NCBI GenBank assembly: GCA_049999805.1 | Contig: JBNGIO010006030.1 | Location: 1 to 64,000 of the forward strand | Source: Folioceros fuciformis | Taxonomy: Eukaryota; Anthocerotophyta; Anthocerotopsida; Anthocerotales | Direction of reading: 5' to 3' | Length of the DNA: 64,000 nucleotides | Part shown: one piece after another, positions 32,270-43,654 of the stretch | How the letters are laid out: each line of letters opens with the position of its first letter | Position numbering within the stretch: the stretch's first letter is position 1 | Made by a program: the position numbers and the translations under genes | Notes under the pieces: generated by a model | Databases searched by the model: none | Told to the model about the DNA's origin: nothing | The model's input: only the letters and a program-made list of their open reading frames with translations

Positions 32270-32454
32270 CCCTTCCCTCAACGTAAAATGTAGAGGGATT
32301 CCCGGATGCCTCGTGAATTTCGTTTAGCCACAGCAACTTGCGAGAGAGAGCGGGGAGGAGAGGTTTATAAACCATCGTTACTCAGAAGGCGAAGGCAAAC
32401 TGTGAAACACGAAACACTTTTGTGAGTTTGAAGCGACCAGCCTAGAGACGATCG
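32270..32454. promoter_or_regulatory. 185-bp bidirectional promoter between the Canopy-like and phytochelatin synthase genes
   Basis: The two start codons are only 185 bp apart on opposite strands. TTTATAAA at 32364-32371 is palindromic and could serve as a TATA box for either direction: 84 bp before the phytochelatin synthase ATG and about 95 bp before the Canopy ATG. A GAGAGAGAGCGGGGAGGAG purine stretch precedes it. Confidence 0.6.
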
Positions 32455-34616
32455 ATGGCTGTCGCGGGCCTGTACCGGCGTCGGCTGCCTTCTCCTCCTG
32501 CCATCGAATTTGCTTCTCCTGACGGCAAGGTGCTGTGAATTAATTGCCTTGCTGTCTTGATGCGTGTGATTTGGCCTAATTGCGCTCACGATGTGAGATG
32601 CAGGCCATATTTCGAGAAGCACTGGAGCATGGAACGATGGAAGGATTTTTTCACCTCATAGCGCACTTCCAGACTCAGGCCGAGCCAGCTTTTTGTGGGC
32701 TGGCCTCATTGGCTGTAATTCTGAATGCCTTGGCCATCGACCCTGGTCGGACGTGGAAAGGTAATTTGCTTCTCCCTCCTTCCTTTGGAGATCGCTTGGA
32801 TCTCGTTTCCCGGCTGACTTCGTTCTTTCTAAAGGACCGTGGCGTTGGTTCGATGAGTCCATGCTGGAATGTTGTGAATCGTTGGAGAAGGTGAAGGAAG
32901 AGGGCATCACTTTCGCCAAAGTGGCATGCGCCGGACAATGTGCTGGAGCCAATGTGCAAGGCATTCGTGCCAGCACCAGCTCGTTGGAGGACTTCCGTCA
33001 GCATGTACTTGAATGCAGTACTGGAGGGGATCGCCACATGATTGTATCGTATGACAGGAGGATTCTGGGGCAGGTGCCGTGGTTGCTCTCTGTCACTGGA
33101 TTTAGTCTCGATTGATTTGCTTTCCAGCGTTGTTAGAAAGTGTTCTTGTTGGCATGCATCTTGTAGGCAGACGGGTAGTGGTCATTTCTCACCTTTGGGA
33201 GGCTACAACCAAGACAGGGACTTGGCACTCATCTTGGACGTGGCAAGGTTTAAGTATCCCCCTCATTGGGTCCCCTTAACCATTCTCTGGGACGCTGTCA
33301 ACACCATTGACCCTGCAACAGGGAATAGTCGAGGGTAAGCACCGAGTGGATTTTGTGAGCAGTGGATGCACGCCGTTTCTAGGGTCTGATTCGGAATTCA
33401 TGGCCAAGTGCATTTTGTCTCTTGTGTGCCAGGTTCTTGTTAGCATCCAAGCCTGAACGACCTGCATCGGTTCTGTTCACTCTGGTATGGTAGGAGTAAG
33501 TTTATGCTTGTAAGCAAGATTAGCTGGATTTGAGGCTTACGTCAGAGGATATTTTCTGCAGTCCTGCAAGGATGAAAGGTGGAGGCCCATTGCAAACCAC
33601 CTGATCGAAGACGTACCCCAGCTGTTGAGGTGCGGAGATTGGAGCATTATAGGAGACGTCCTATCGGTTGCCTTGGGCTTGATGCCTGCAGATGTTTCAT
33701 GTTTCTTGAAGTGGGTAGCTGAGGTGAAACGCGCAGAAACCATACCAGGAAATATTGGAAGTGAAGCTGCCGGTGCTCTTCATGCAAAAGTGAGTTTATA
33801 CCGGCAACCGTTCCTTCCTTCTCCGCCTGCTAGCCCATGCCAAGGCCCGTATGACTTGACACTCGTCCCGGGTGGTTTCCAGGCTGAGGTGCTGTCACAG
33901 CTTCGAGTGACTACTCTGTACAAGATGGTTTGGGACTGGGCAAATGGTCTCTGCAGTAGCTGCCCTGCACCTTGTCCGTTGCCATCTCTTGCGGGGGAAG
34001 ATCTGCCTGAGGCCGTGAAAAATGCTTGTTGCCAGGGTGCAGCTGCACTTTCTGGAATGCTGGGTTTGTCAGCCAGGGGGTGCAAGGGTGCTTCTGTGAC
34101 AACTCGCTTTATTGACAGCACTGAGGCAACTATGGTTGTTGGGAATGTCTCATTGCCTGATGGAACTCATGACAGTGTGGACATACTTGTTCCCACAATT
34201 CCATCAGAGAAACTTCAGCTTCAGCCTGGGACGACTTGTACGTGTTTGCATCCCGCTTCTGCAGATCTGCTAACAATGCTGGTGTTTGCACTTCCCACAA
34301 CTACGTGGAACCAGATACAGAATGCGACGGTGCAAAAAGAACTAGCTGATGCTGTCTCGACAGTCAATCTCCCAACGAGGTTGAAAGTGGAGGTAAAACC
34401 TGGTTGCTCTCTCCCTTGTCTGCACGTTCTGCCCGTCCTTTCTGCTGCGCTTTAATAATCTCCTCTACTTGCCAGGTTGAGAATCTGCGGGAACAACTTT
34501 ATGTAGTCTACAGATGGTGCAATGACGGCGATATTGAGGGAGATTTTAAAATCCCTCCGGTCCTAACCTCTCAGACGCTCAGATCCATGGCGGAAGTCGT
34601 TGTCGGCCACGATTAG
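32455..34616 (+). CDS. PCS: Phytochelatin synthase (glutathione gamma-glutamylcysteinyltransferase)
   Basis: Eight exons: 32455-32529, 32604-32760, 32835-33073, 33171-33334, 33433-33484, 33562-33789, 33883-34392 and 34476-34616; 521 residues, against about 485-500 for angiosperm enzymes. It starts [14 protein letters not shown], as in all plant PCS. The papain-like catalytic triad is present: Cys in [10 protein letters not shown], His in [11 protein letters not shown] and Asp in [33 protein letters not shown] and the conserved SCKDERW follow. The variable C-terminal half contains Cys clusters ([14 protein letters not shown]) of the sort thought to sense metals. The enzyme polymerises glutathione into phytochelatins in the cytosol when Cd, Zn or other metals bind. 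It is divergently paired with the Canopy-like gene. Confidence 0.97.
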
Positions 34617-36319
34617 TTACCTTCCGTTGCCAAAAGCAACAGGTTCCTACAAGAGGGAATCGCTAGCTGTCGATCCACTATGTGCCAGTTAGGCTCTGCC
34701 AATGGCCACCGATTGCAGAATGTGATCTGGACCGTGAGGGCCAGTGTTTGTGTTCAGCTATGAAGACTGAAGTGTTGTAACTGAAGCCCATCCATCACTG
34801 GCATGCGAGTGGGAATGCTAGTTGATCGTATCGCCCGACCTATTCCGGGTCTTCATTTACACCAGAGCTTAGCACGGCAGGACAGCTGACATGCACTGTC
34901 CGTCTGCCAAGGCCAGGCGCCTTGTTCGCATGCCACCACACCAAGTACACGATATGAGTCCTGCTGGGAAAGATTCCATCCACTAAAGACTTTAACCACC
35001 ACCTCGTGATAAAAACTTCAACCACCACATCATACCAGAGACTTTAACCACCCGCCTCATAGCAAATCCTTCCACAACCAACTCACAGCAAAGACTTCGA
35101 CGACCAACTCATAGCCAAGACTTCAACTACCACCTGATAGCCAACACTTCAACCATCACAGGCTGCCATGAAGAAGAAGGTGTCCAGGCCAGCGACGGCA
35201 GACTCACATGCCTCGCGCTTCAGTTGGCGAGAGCCTCTGAGCTCAAACATACTGTCAGCTCACTTACCTACGCTCAGACCATCTGATTTTTCAGCTACAC
35301 AGTGTCCCTGGAGGACTTGTTATCCGCAGGCCGCTTGAAACGAAGAGGATTCCTCGGTGCTCCGCCAAAATGGTAAGCAAACTCATCGAAAGCCGTGTCC
35401 GGCGGAAGCCTGACAGTGGCTCGGGTTCTCTGACACTGCTTTCAAAAGGAGACAATTCTCCTTTTACAGCTGAGGCAGTGGCCGGAGCATTCCGTGACAA
35501 TAGATTCGGATTGCGAAAAATCCTAACGTCGTCATCATCGCCGGAACCCGAGTCTCTTGCCCGGTCACGTAGGGGACCGAGGGCCGAGCTAGAGGTTGCG
35601 TGCACAGCATTTCCACATTTCAACATGCAACATCCCTCCCAAGAGACACCAGCATCGAAGACATGAAATTCAAGGATGTACCATCTCCAGGACTGTGCAA
35701 CTTCGCACCTGGGAAGGCAACGTCATGCACACATCCATGGCCAAGCCTCAGGTTCCAAGCTGAGGTAGCTGTGCCTGGATAAGCCATGATTGATGCGTCG
35801 CCGGAATCAATGAGTGCTACCTTGCTCCTAGCCAAATCCTTCGTCCCAAGACATAGGACAAACGTGGCAGGTACGGTCTCCCATAGTTGCTTTTCTCTAT
35901 GTGTGTTGCTCTCATTGGGAGAGAAGACCGGGCGAGGATGGAGCTTGCCAACTAGACAAACAAGGCAGGCGAGCATTCGTTCGGCAGGTAGATGGACAGA
36001 GAGTCCTGAGCTGAAGAACCCAGATCGCAGGACCGCAATGCAGTTCGATCTTGAAGGATGCGTTCGAACTTGCCAGGCTACCATGGTCCACGTTTGTTCG
36101 CCTCCAGATCTTTCCAACTTTTCTAACCATACTTCATGCTTCACTTTATCTCAAAGCCCCGCATGGCAGTAAATATACGGGATTCGGGATCACGCGTAGG
36201 TAGAGGCCTCGGAGGCGGGCATGGAAGGGTAATGAAGTTTAAGAGGTTTTTTTAGACCTCGAGCTGATGTTCCTGCCATCTCACAAAGCTTCACTTTGTC
36301 TGCTGCGAGACAAGTACTC
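34617..36319. other. Intergenic region between convergent genes; includes a minisatellite
   Basis: Apart from the repeat at 34978-35162, a 174-codon minus frame (36144-35620) and a 98-codon plus frame (35370-35666) overlap each other and have no recognisable domain. I do not call them genes. Confidence 0.45.
34978..35162 (+). repeat. Degenerate ~30-bp minisatellite, about six units
   Basis: Units of the form AAGACTTCAACCACCACCTCATAGC... recur about every 29-32 bp with many substitutions. Ends near AACCATCACAG. It lies in the 3' intergenic region of phytochelatin synthase. Confidence 0.75.
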
Positions 36320-38436
36320 TTAGAAGAAACCGGAGAGCGCCTCCACCACCTTCTCGGGCCTACATATGTGCGACAACACGACCGTGGGTAACGTGGAAAG
36401 GGGCAAGAAGCAAACAATAACAGGGTGGTGAGAGTTGGCAGACAAGACTCCAGTTTTGTAGGTGACCTAGCCTATCAAACGACTCACCAGTCTTCCTGAG
36501 GCAGATGGCCGGCCGCCTCCAAGAGCTTCACCTTGATGCACTCGGAGTTCTTGGAGGCGAAGTTTTCAGCTTCCGAGACCGGCAAATACTTGTCGGCTAC
36601 GCCCCATGGTACAATCACGGGCACACTCCAGCTGCGTCACGGAGGAGAACCTTGACAGTCAGAGGCACAAAACAAATACGAACAAGGAGTCTTGGGGAAA
36701 GAAGTTGGTTTGAACGCACTTTTTAGCGAATCCCTCACTAATTCGTTTCGTCAAGTCCTTCAGAGGAGCTTTTCGTGAGGATTCCAGAAGAGCTGAACCA
36801 TACTAACGATGTTAAACGCCGTCCTACATCAACTTGCGCACAACGACAAGGGAAGCATTTCGAGTGCGTTCTCACCGAATCCTGGATCACTACTGTCCAA
36901 GTATGGCAACCTGTAAACATCTGCGTCGTCTAGCTCCAAGACGTACCTGCAGCATGTAGAACTGGATGAGGAAAAACGAGGGGGAGATAGGAGATGACAC
37001 AATCCAATGTGGGTGAGAACATACGGGCTGCCCCCTTCAACAAACCGCTCCGGTAGGACGGCATTTTGGCATGTGAACTCCCCCAGAAATGGGATTCTGA
37101 CACGGAAGTTGCAAAAAAATTGTTCGTAAGGAGTCGGATTCTGGAAGAGATCGTCTGTTAAAAAGCACAATTCACCACTTGGGTCAGATTGTCTACCTCA
37201 GCTGCTGAAAGATACTTGGCAGTGGAGCCGACGGGGTGAGAGGAGAATTTAGGATCCCAATCTTGGAAACCCTGGAAGGATGTTTCAAGGCCCAAGTAAG
37301 TCCGTACGAGCCAACGATGAATCCCTGCAATTCTGACGAGAAGCATTCAGAAACCCAGGGTTGAACCTAAAGAAGGATGGCAGCAAGGGGACAATCAGAA
37401 TGCCTAAAGCGATACCTGAACGACAAGAAAGAAGGGCGATGTCACTTTCAACCTCGCCAGCAGTTTATCGAATTCCTCATGGTAAGCTTCCTCTGCAGCA
37501 CTTGATCATGAGAATACCTAGCAAAATCAGAATACGAATCGGAGTCTTTCATCAATGGACATGGTCACAACTGCAGCACAAAAGCAATCTACTGGGCACT
37601 CTTTACTGGAACGAAAAGAGGGCATCGTGACAAACCAGTGTAAGCAAAATCATAGCCTGGTTGCGGTCTCTCACTGAACCCGAAGCCAATCCAGTCAGGA
37701 GCATAGCAATGGTATCCCCTTTCAGATAGCTGATTCAAGGCAATTATTGGCACATGAGATACAGAGCAAAAGGCACACGCAGTACAGGAATGAGGTACAT
37801 GTACGGACAGCAGACCTGACTCATCACCACTCGGAAACTGTACGATTGGGTTGGTGAGCCATGCAGAAACACCACAGTCCCCTTACTCCCCGTCCCAGAT
37901 CCTTCAAGAACCCAACATACTGGACCAGATTAGCAACACGAGGCGCCAAAGCTAACCATCCGCACTGCGCACTCCCACATTTTCCAGTGGAGTTACCAGT
38001 TTCTCGCACGAACCACTTGAACTCCCCAGCACGCACGTAGTACCCAAAATCCCTCCCCTTGTTCTCTATCGCCTACGTGCAAGGCGAAGGATGAAAACGA
38101 GAAGCAGGAATCAACCAGCGTCCAAATGGCATTAATCCGGATCATGGTTCAATCCAACAAATGCATGCTCACGGTGATCATTTGTCCCAAGTTGCCATCC
38201 TGGGCAGGTGTGTTAGGCAGCTGAATGGCTGTCCTGCTGGACTCGTTGTCCGTGACAAAGTTGAAGAGGCCTTTGCTCTCTTGCGCGTCATTATCCGCTG
38301 CAGCGACGACGCTGGGCTTCCTCTTTCCAACCCGGCTCCATCCACCACCTCGGATGCTGCCGGAGCTGTGCGTCGTCAATGTGGAGCTGCGGCTGAGTGG
38401 AGCAACCGCGAGCCACGATGGGAGCTGAGCCGCCAT
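36320..38436 (-). CDS. Alpha/beta hydrolase of the plastid At1g52510 type
   Basis: Eleven minus-strand exons: 38436-38173, 38072-37997, 37901-37816, 37729-37636, 37492-37416, 37324-37197, 37096-37025, 36946-36876, 36792-36720, 36631-36488 and 36359-36320; 374 residues. The first ~60 residues are Ser/Ala/Arg-rich with few acids, a likely chloroplast transit peptide. The hydrolase core has VVFLHGSPTQSYSFR (oxyanion loop), YAPDWIGFGFSERPQPGYDFAYT, the family-typical PFFLVVQGFIVGSYGLTWAL, IPFLGEFTCQNAVLPERFV, and a C-terminal AAGHLPQEDWPEKV with the catalytic His. In VVQGFIVGSYG the usual GxSxG nucleophile elbow is not canonical, as in its Arabidopsis relatives, so enzymatic activity is uncertain. 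The substrate is unknown. Confidence 0.93.
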
Positions 38437-38949
38437 TGCCGAATCCAGGCGGCTGTCTCTCCTGCTCGCGTTCGACAGCAGAATTCGAAGATCCTCTCAG
38501 CCACACGAAACAGGATATCCCCGGGGATTGAAATATGGGAAAGACCGACACGTGAATGAGGAGAATCATCTGTGACGTAAAAAGTGGAAACTGGTCGGTG
38601 ACTCGTTCTCGATGGGTTGCAAATGTACACGAAAAAATACTTTAAGAGGAGGATCGTTTACCAATCTTGTGATTCGTATGATGAATTTTGAAACCCGTTC
38701 AAGCTTCGCGTTTCTAATCCCTGCTCATAACGCTGGGTTGGAACGCGAAGCGCAACTCCTCTTACACCCTTCTATCCCAGTCAATCCCGCAAAAAATGAA
38801 TTGAGACACCTCACAACAGACTTCGCATCAACACTCCGAACACCCTAAAGAACCGGTTACATGACCACAACACTCCTTGAGTAAAAGGGCTGCCCGGACC
38901 ACAGAAGCAAAGGTTTGAGTAACTCAAAACTTGGAGGTTCAGAGCTGCA
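38437..38949. other. Intergenic: promoter of the hydrolase and 3' end of the SR gene
   Basis: About 510 bp between two minus-strand genes. No further gene recognised. Confidence 0.55.
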
Positions 38950-40452
38950 TCATCTGTGCCCTGCAGGGTACGGTCTGTAGTCTGGTGATCTGCTACGATA
39001 TCGCCTTGCTGGTGACCGACTGCGCAAACGGAACAATCCCAAAGGTGAGAACTAAACAAAACAAGCCAAAAATAAGCATTAAGGCGCGGAGAAAAGCAAG
39101 TGCATGGGCAGCACAGGCCAACCTTCGGTGTCGAGCATAGGAAGGACTCTTAGCGCGCCCGTAGTCGGGGCTGCCACGGGTTCGGCCACCGTTGCGAGGA
39201 CTAGGGGATCTTGGAGAACGTCTGTCACCACCGTAGCCACCCAAAGGTGGATCACCGTCTTCACGGGCGGCATATTCCACAGTGATTACTCGGTCCATCA
39301 CCTTGCTGCAACACACAAAGAGGGGAAAGAGTGAGGCACCCTGCTATCCCTACGTTGACAAAAGGGGAAGACGGTGATGCAACTCTACCTGAGATTAGTA
39401 CAGTCTAGAGCCTTGGTTGCCTCATCTTGGGTTTCGTACTGTACAAATGCGAAGTTCTTTCGAATCTGCACACGCACCAGTTTCCCATACGGCTCGAAGT
39501 GCCTCTCTAAGTCCCGTACTCGTGTGTTGATAGGATCAAAGTTGACAACAAACAACGTCTTCGTAGGCCTTTGCTTGGTGATACTCCGTCTGGCATCCTC
39601 TCGACGTCTGATTGCACCGTCACCTTGCTGCAGCGCATTCACTCTCCCTTAAATTACCTACAGCGGAATCAGGAACGATGACTGTTGACCTATCAGAAGG
39701 AGGTGGCAGACCTTAGCCCACTCCACACGCAGCCGACGCCGTTGTCGACCGAACTCCGTATTGTCCAAAGCTTGGATAGCATCTTCAGCGTCCCGTTCAT
39801 CATCCATGTAAACGAACGCGAAACCTGCTTTTCCAAACACCAGCTAATACCCACTGAATCAAATCCAAGCTCAAGACCTAGTAACAAATCACTCCGTTAG
39901 CAGGCATCTTCACAAGAGGCGTGGCAACACCAGCTGACAAGGGAGTAGTTAACACTACACCTGGCATGTTGATTGCTGCAAAAAAGTATGATGTCAGGAA
40001 GCACGTTGCATGATACACGACAGGATGAAAGGTCTGTGGATGCATTGTATGACAAGTGACTCTCTTAACGAAGAAAATGTTGGCATCATGTAGGATGGGC
40101 ACACACAGGAGTCCAGCAACCAGCAAGAGCACTTATGCTCAAAGCATACGCCTGCACCACACCGATTCTTGAGTATGCCGGATACACACCCGCAGAAACA
40201 ACCATGTAATCAGCTAAAAACCACTCAAGCATCTCAACTACTCCTCGGGGCCGTCTCCACAACAACCTGCCGCGGGATCCTAAACCTCGCCCGACCACGA
40301 CCTAGCCACAAACGCAACATCCACCTTCAACGGAAAGGAATCAGACCTGTCTTCATGTCCACCCGATCAACTTTTCCAAACTTGCAAAACATGTGCTCGA
40401 TCTCGGAATGTCGAGCATCATACTCAAAGTTGCCACAAAACACGGGCCTCAT
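38950..40452 (-). CDS. Arginine/serine-rich splicing factor, RS31/RS40 subfamily
   Basis: Five coding exons on the minus strand: 40452-40347, 39824-39712, 39627-39389, 39305-39123 and 39019-38950; 236 residues. RRM1 begins at the start codon ([23 protein letters not shown]1-like [17 protein letters not shown]), which is typical of the plant-specific RS subfamily. RRM2 has [11 protein letters not shown] and [16 protein letters not shown], followed by VITVEYA. The tail has RSP/SPDY repeats ([25 protein letters not shown]). The protein binds exonic enhancers and works in spliceosome assembly and alternative splicing in the nucleus. Intron 1 (39825-40346, 522 bp) is the longest of the gene; plant SR genes often hold regulated poison exons in their long intron. 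Confidence 0.94.
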
Positions 40453-41242
40453 CTTCGCCAGCTTGACGGACTTTCTAAAACCCTGCTTAGCAACGCCCAG
40501 CCCTTCACACCCCGGGCAGTCGGGCTGCCCTCGACAGCCACAAACCCCAACCCTGATCCGCTTCGAACGAATCTAGCCTTCCACAGCCCTCAGCTCCGCG
40601 CTCTCCCTCCGCAGAGACCACGCCAGGTCACAGCCTTGCCTGCAGGAATCCCGTTTCCAGCTCCAGACGTCTCAAGCCCTTCTCACACAACCAGATTCTC
40701 CCACGCTTGTGCGCAATCAGATTATATACATGCGCGATGTTCCACGCTGCGAGGCAAGCCGCCAAGATGCTCCCGTGAAACTGCTTTGGAAACCCTGTCG
40801 CAAAATATGTCTGCCTTACACTCCCCCCTTACGCCACGTACCGACCGATGCACATCCGCTTATGGACAACAGGTAACACATTGAAAGTTTTCATATTACT
40901 AAACCTAAACATCGTAGCCACCAACCTAATTGAAAGTTGGAATAGTGGCGTACCGCATTGGCCTGCTAAACATAAGCAGCTTTGCGTTGAGGTGAGGGTA
41001 CAGTATGTACTTAAGTTGATGCAGTTGAATGAGTGAAGCGTGGATTTTTCGTTGAAGCTGGCGATGGAGGTTTCTAGAATGCAAGGTAGCTCAACGGAAA
41101 GGGGGACTTGTGACTGGAACTCTGGACCAGTCTGGTTCTGGATTTATGCAGGGTTCTGTTCTGGCCAAGAAACACGAGCAGTGCAAACTGCAAAGGCTCG
41201 TCGAGGATCAAGAAACTGGTGTCCCACGGCGAGCTGGCAGCC
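40453..41242. promoter_or_regulatory. 790-bp divergent promoter region between the SR and PPOX/DUF2470 genes
   Basis: The genes diverge from here. No clear TATA box assigned; no separate coding stretch recognised. Confidence 0.5.
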
Positions 41243-43654
41243 ATGTCTCTGCGAGTCGTGCTGTCTCGGCCGCTCTCGCCTCTGGCTGCGTCGGTGTGCG
41301 CGCGGTCCTATCACTGTCGGGTCGCGTCCGAACTCACCGCTTCCACCTCCTGCTCCAGCTCCCAGTGGCTTTCGCAGCACCGGGCCCTGCATTTCCATGC
41401 TTCACGAGTGGGGCGGCTGGGGTTCGGGAATCACAGCCCTCGCGAGCCCGGGGTCAGGGCCATGGCTTCTGTGGCAGGGGCGTCGGCTGAGGTGGGCACT
41501 GTTGCTGCGCAATTGGGTTGTTGTGGTGACAGTGGATGCATGCGCGCGTAAGCGAGGGAGAAGGGAGGAGGGGAGCAGAACTGGGAGGAGGATTTGTTGG
41601 GCGTGTGGTGTTCACGAGGTCTTTTCTGCCGTGCAGGCTGCTGCGGTGGAGACGGAGGAGGAAGAGCTCGCGTTCTGGGAGCGAATTGTAGAGCATCAGG
41701 TGATTTGNNNNNNNNNNNNNNNNNNNNNNNNNNNNNNNNNNNNNNNNNNNNNNNNNNNNNNNNNNNNNNNNNNNNNNNNNNNNNNNNNNNNNNNNNNNNN
41801 NNNNNNNGTAGAGCATCAGGTGATTTGCGGGGGGAGTGGGTTTTTGTGGGCCTGTGGGTCCTTTATTGCCGCTGGAATTGCGCTTACCGGGCATTTGGGC
41901 ACAGAGAACTGCTGCAAGGCTTCCCCACCTGGAGGAAGCTCGCCTGGTTGTGGGCACCAGCGTCAGCGGGATCCTTTCTACTAACTCGCAGGTTGGGATC
42001 CGTGATGTGATGCTTTCCTTTCGTGGGCTTTTACGTAGCCTTGTGCCTTGCAAGCTCAGCTTTGTTCATCTCTGCACTGGTGCAGAAATATGAAGGTTAT
42101 CCAACTGGATCGCTGATTGATTTTGCAGCTGATGACGAAGGGCGACCCATTCTAGCAATCAGCACACTTTCACAGCACACTAGGGTATCGATGATTCGCT
42201 AGATTTCTGCTCTTGTCTCGATGGTCATCGGCTTCCAAAATCTGTGTCTTTTGGAGCCTGACGATGCATTCTATTAGGATCTGGAAGCAAATCCAAGGTG
42301 CTCGCTGCTTGTTCCGCGAGATCCACTCGACAAAAGTGATACGACCATAACTCTGATTGGTGACGCCATCAAAGTGAGTTAGAAAGGTTTGGAATGCACG
42401 GCGGGGTCGTCTCTGTTTGTTGTGGTGGGACTGAGTACTAACACCTACCTGAAACAGGTGTCTGCAGAGGAGGAAGCAGGAGTTCGGGCCGCCTATCTCA
42501 AGAAACTTCCCAAGGCATTTTGGGTATGGTGGCATGACTATGTGATGTTGTGTCATTGGTATGAAGCTCAATCTCATGCGTTGCGGATGAACTTGAGACT
42601 GAGACCGAAGGCAGTTTGTATTTTCTTAGTCTTTGGCTCCGAAAAGTGAGTCCGACCATGTCTTCCCCGCCCGTCCAGGTTGACTTCGGTGATTTCCGGC
42701 TGTTGAGGCTTGAACCGAAGGGGGTTCGTTACGTCACTGGCATTGCTACTGGTGCAGCAGCAGTAGGAAGTAAGCGTTGAACCTGTCAGTCTTGAAAATC
42801 GGTTTCATGAGAAATTGTGTGGTTCGATCTGCATCCAGCGCGTGTGCTGCATTGAAGAAGACTGACCTGATGACCCCTTCGTTTTACCCCATTTGCTGTG
42901 GAACAGACTATTCAGGGGAGGACTACAAAGCTGCCACTCTGGATCGAATAGCTGCATTCAGTGCCCCTGTGGCGGTATGTCGATTTTGTTCTGAAGAGGA
43001 GTATCAATATCTCTCGTCGATTGCGTATTTGTTCAAGTCATGACGTGTTGGTCCTCAGGGACACATGAACAAAGATCATGCCGACGACACCAAGCTCATC
43101 GTGGAGACTGCTGTTGGAATTAAAGTATGGTGTCAGAACTTTCTTGGAAGAGCCTGCGACAAAGGTTCCTGTACCACTGAGTGAAAATCTGTTTGTGCAG
43201 GTTGATCGTGCTGAGATCCTCTCCCTCGACAGACTCGGTCTAACCGTGGAGGTAAACACGCGTTCTGTTATTCCTTCCTGCATGCATGTTCATCGCTCTC
43301 GGAGCTCTCTGCTCGTACTCACTTTGTAAACCGCACCTTGCTGCATGTGCATGTGCATGTCCTTCAAATTACAGGTTTCGAGAAAGGGAGGACTGCACAA
43401 ATTACGAGTGCCGTTTCCCAGGCCAGCAGTCGACCGCAAGTGAGTCGTTCACATCCAGCACCTTTACGGTTTTACATCTGTGCCTGGCTGGGAGAGGAAC
43501 AAGAAGTCCTGGGGACTCCCCAGGAAGAAAATTTGCTTAGAAACAGTGGTCTTGCAGGGATCTCAAGACTGTGATTGTGGAGATGTTGAAAGACGGAACC
43601 CCTGGTGTCAAAGCTCCTGAAGACGGCAAGTCTGAGACCGGGCAGCCACCATGA
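41243..43654 (+). CDS. PPOX-fold/DUF2470 protein (FMN-binding split barrel, HugZ-like; At1g51560 type)
   Basis: Twelve exons: 41243-41491, 41637-41699, 41905-41991, 42086-42184, 42278-42373, 42458-42523, 42679-42769, 42907-42974, 43059-43124, 43201-43251, 43375-43439 and 43558-43654; 365 residues with all phases closing. The first ~80 residues (MSLRVVLSRPLSPLAASVCA...) form an organelle transit peptide. The split-barrel part follows: GILSTNSQKYEGYPTGS, LIDFAADDEGRPILAIS, RCSLLVPRDPLDKSDTTITL and AFWVDFGDFRLLRLEPKGVR. The C-terminal DUF2470 has the conserved GHMNKDHADDTKLIV motif, related to heme-utilisation HugZ proteins. The exact reaction of this plant branch is not known. Relatives of this fold include the glutamyl-tRNA-reductase-binding protein, so a tie to tetrapyrrole metabolism is possible. 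The 100-N gap lies just inside intron 2. Confidence 0.93.
41708..41807. other. Assembly gap (100 N) flanked by an identical 20-bp sequence
   Basis: GTAGAGCATCAGGTGATTTG occurs immediately before (41688-41707) and immediately after (41808-41827) the N run. The two contig ends therefore overlap and the gap probably has zero length. Collapsing it leaves a normal exon-intron border (CATCAG|GTGATT). Confidence 0.93.

Noticed and set aside
35620-36144. 174-codon minus-strand open frame
   Set aside because: No recognisable domain, overlapped by an equally long plus-strand frame, and no splice sites or conservation cues. Treated as chance.
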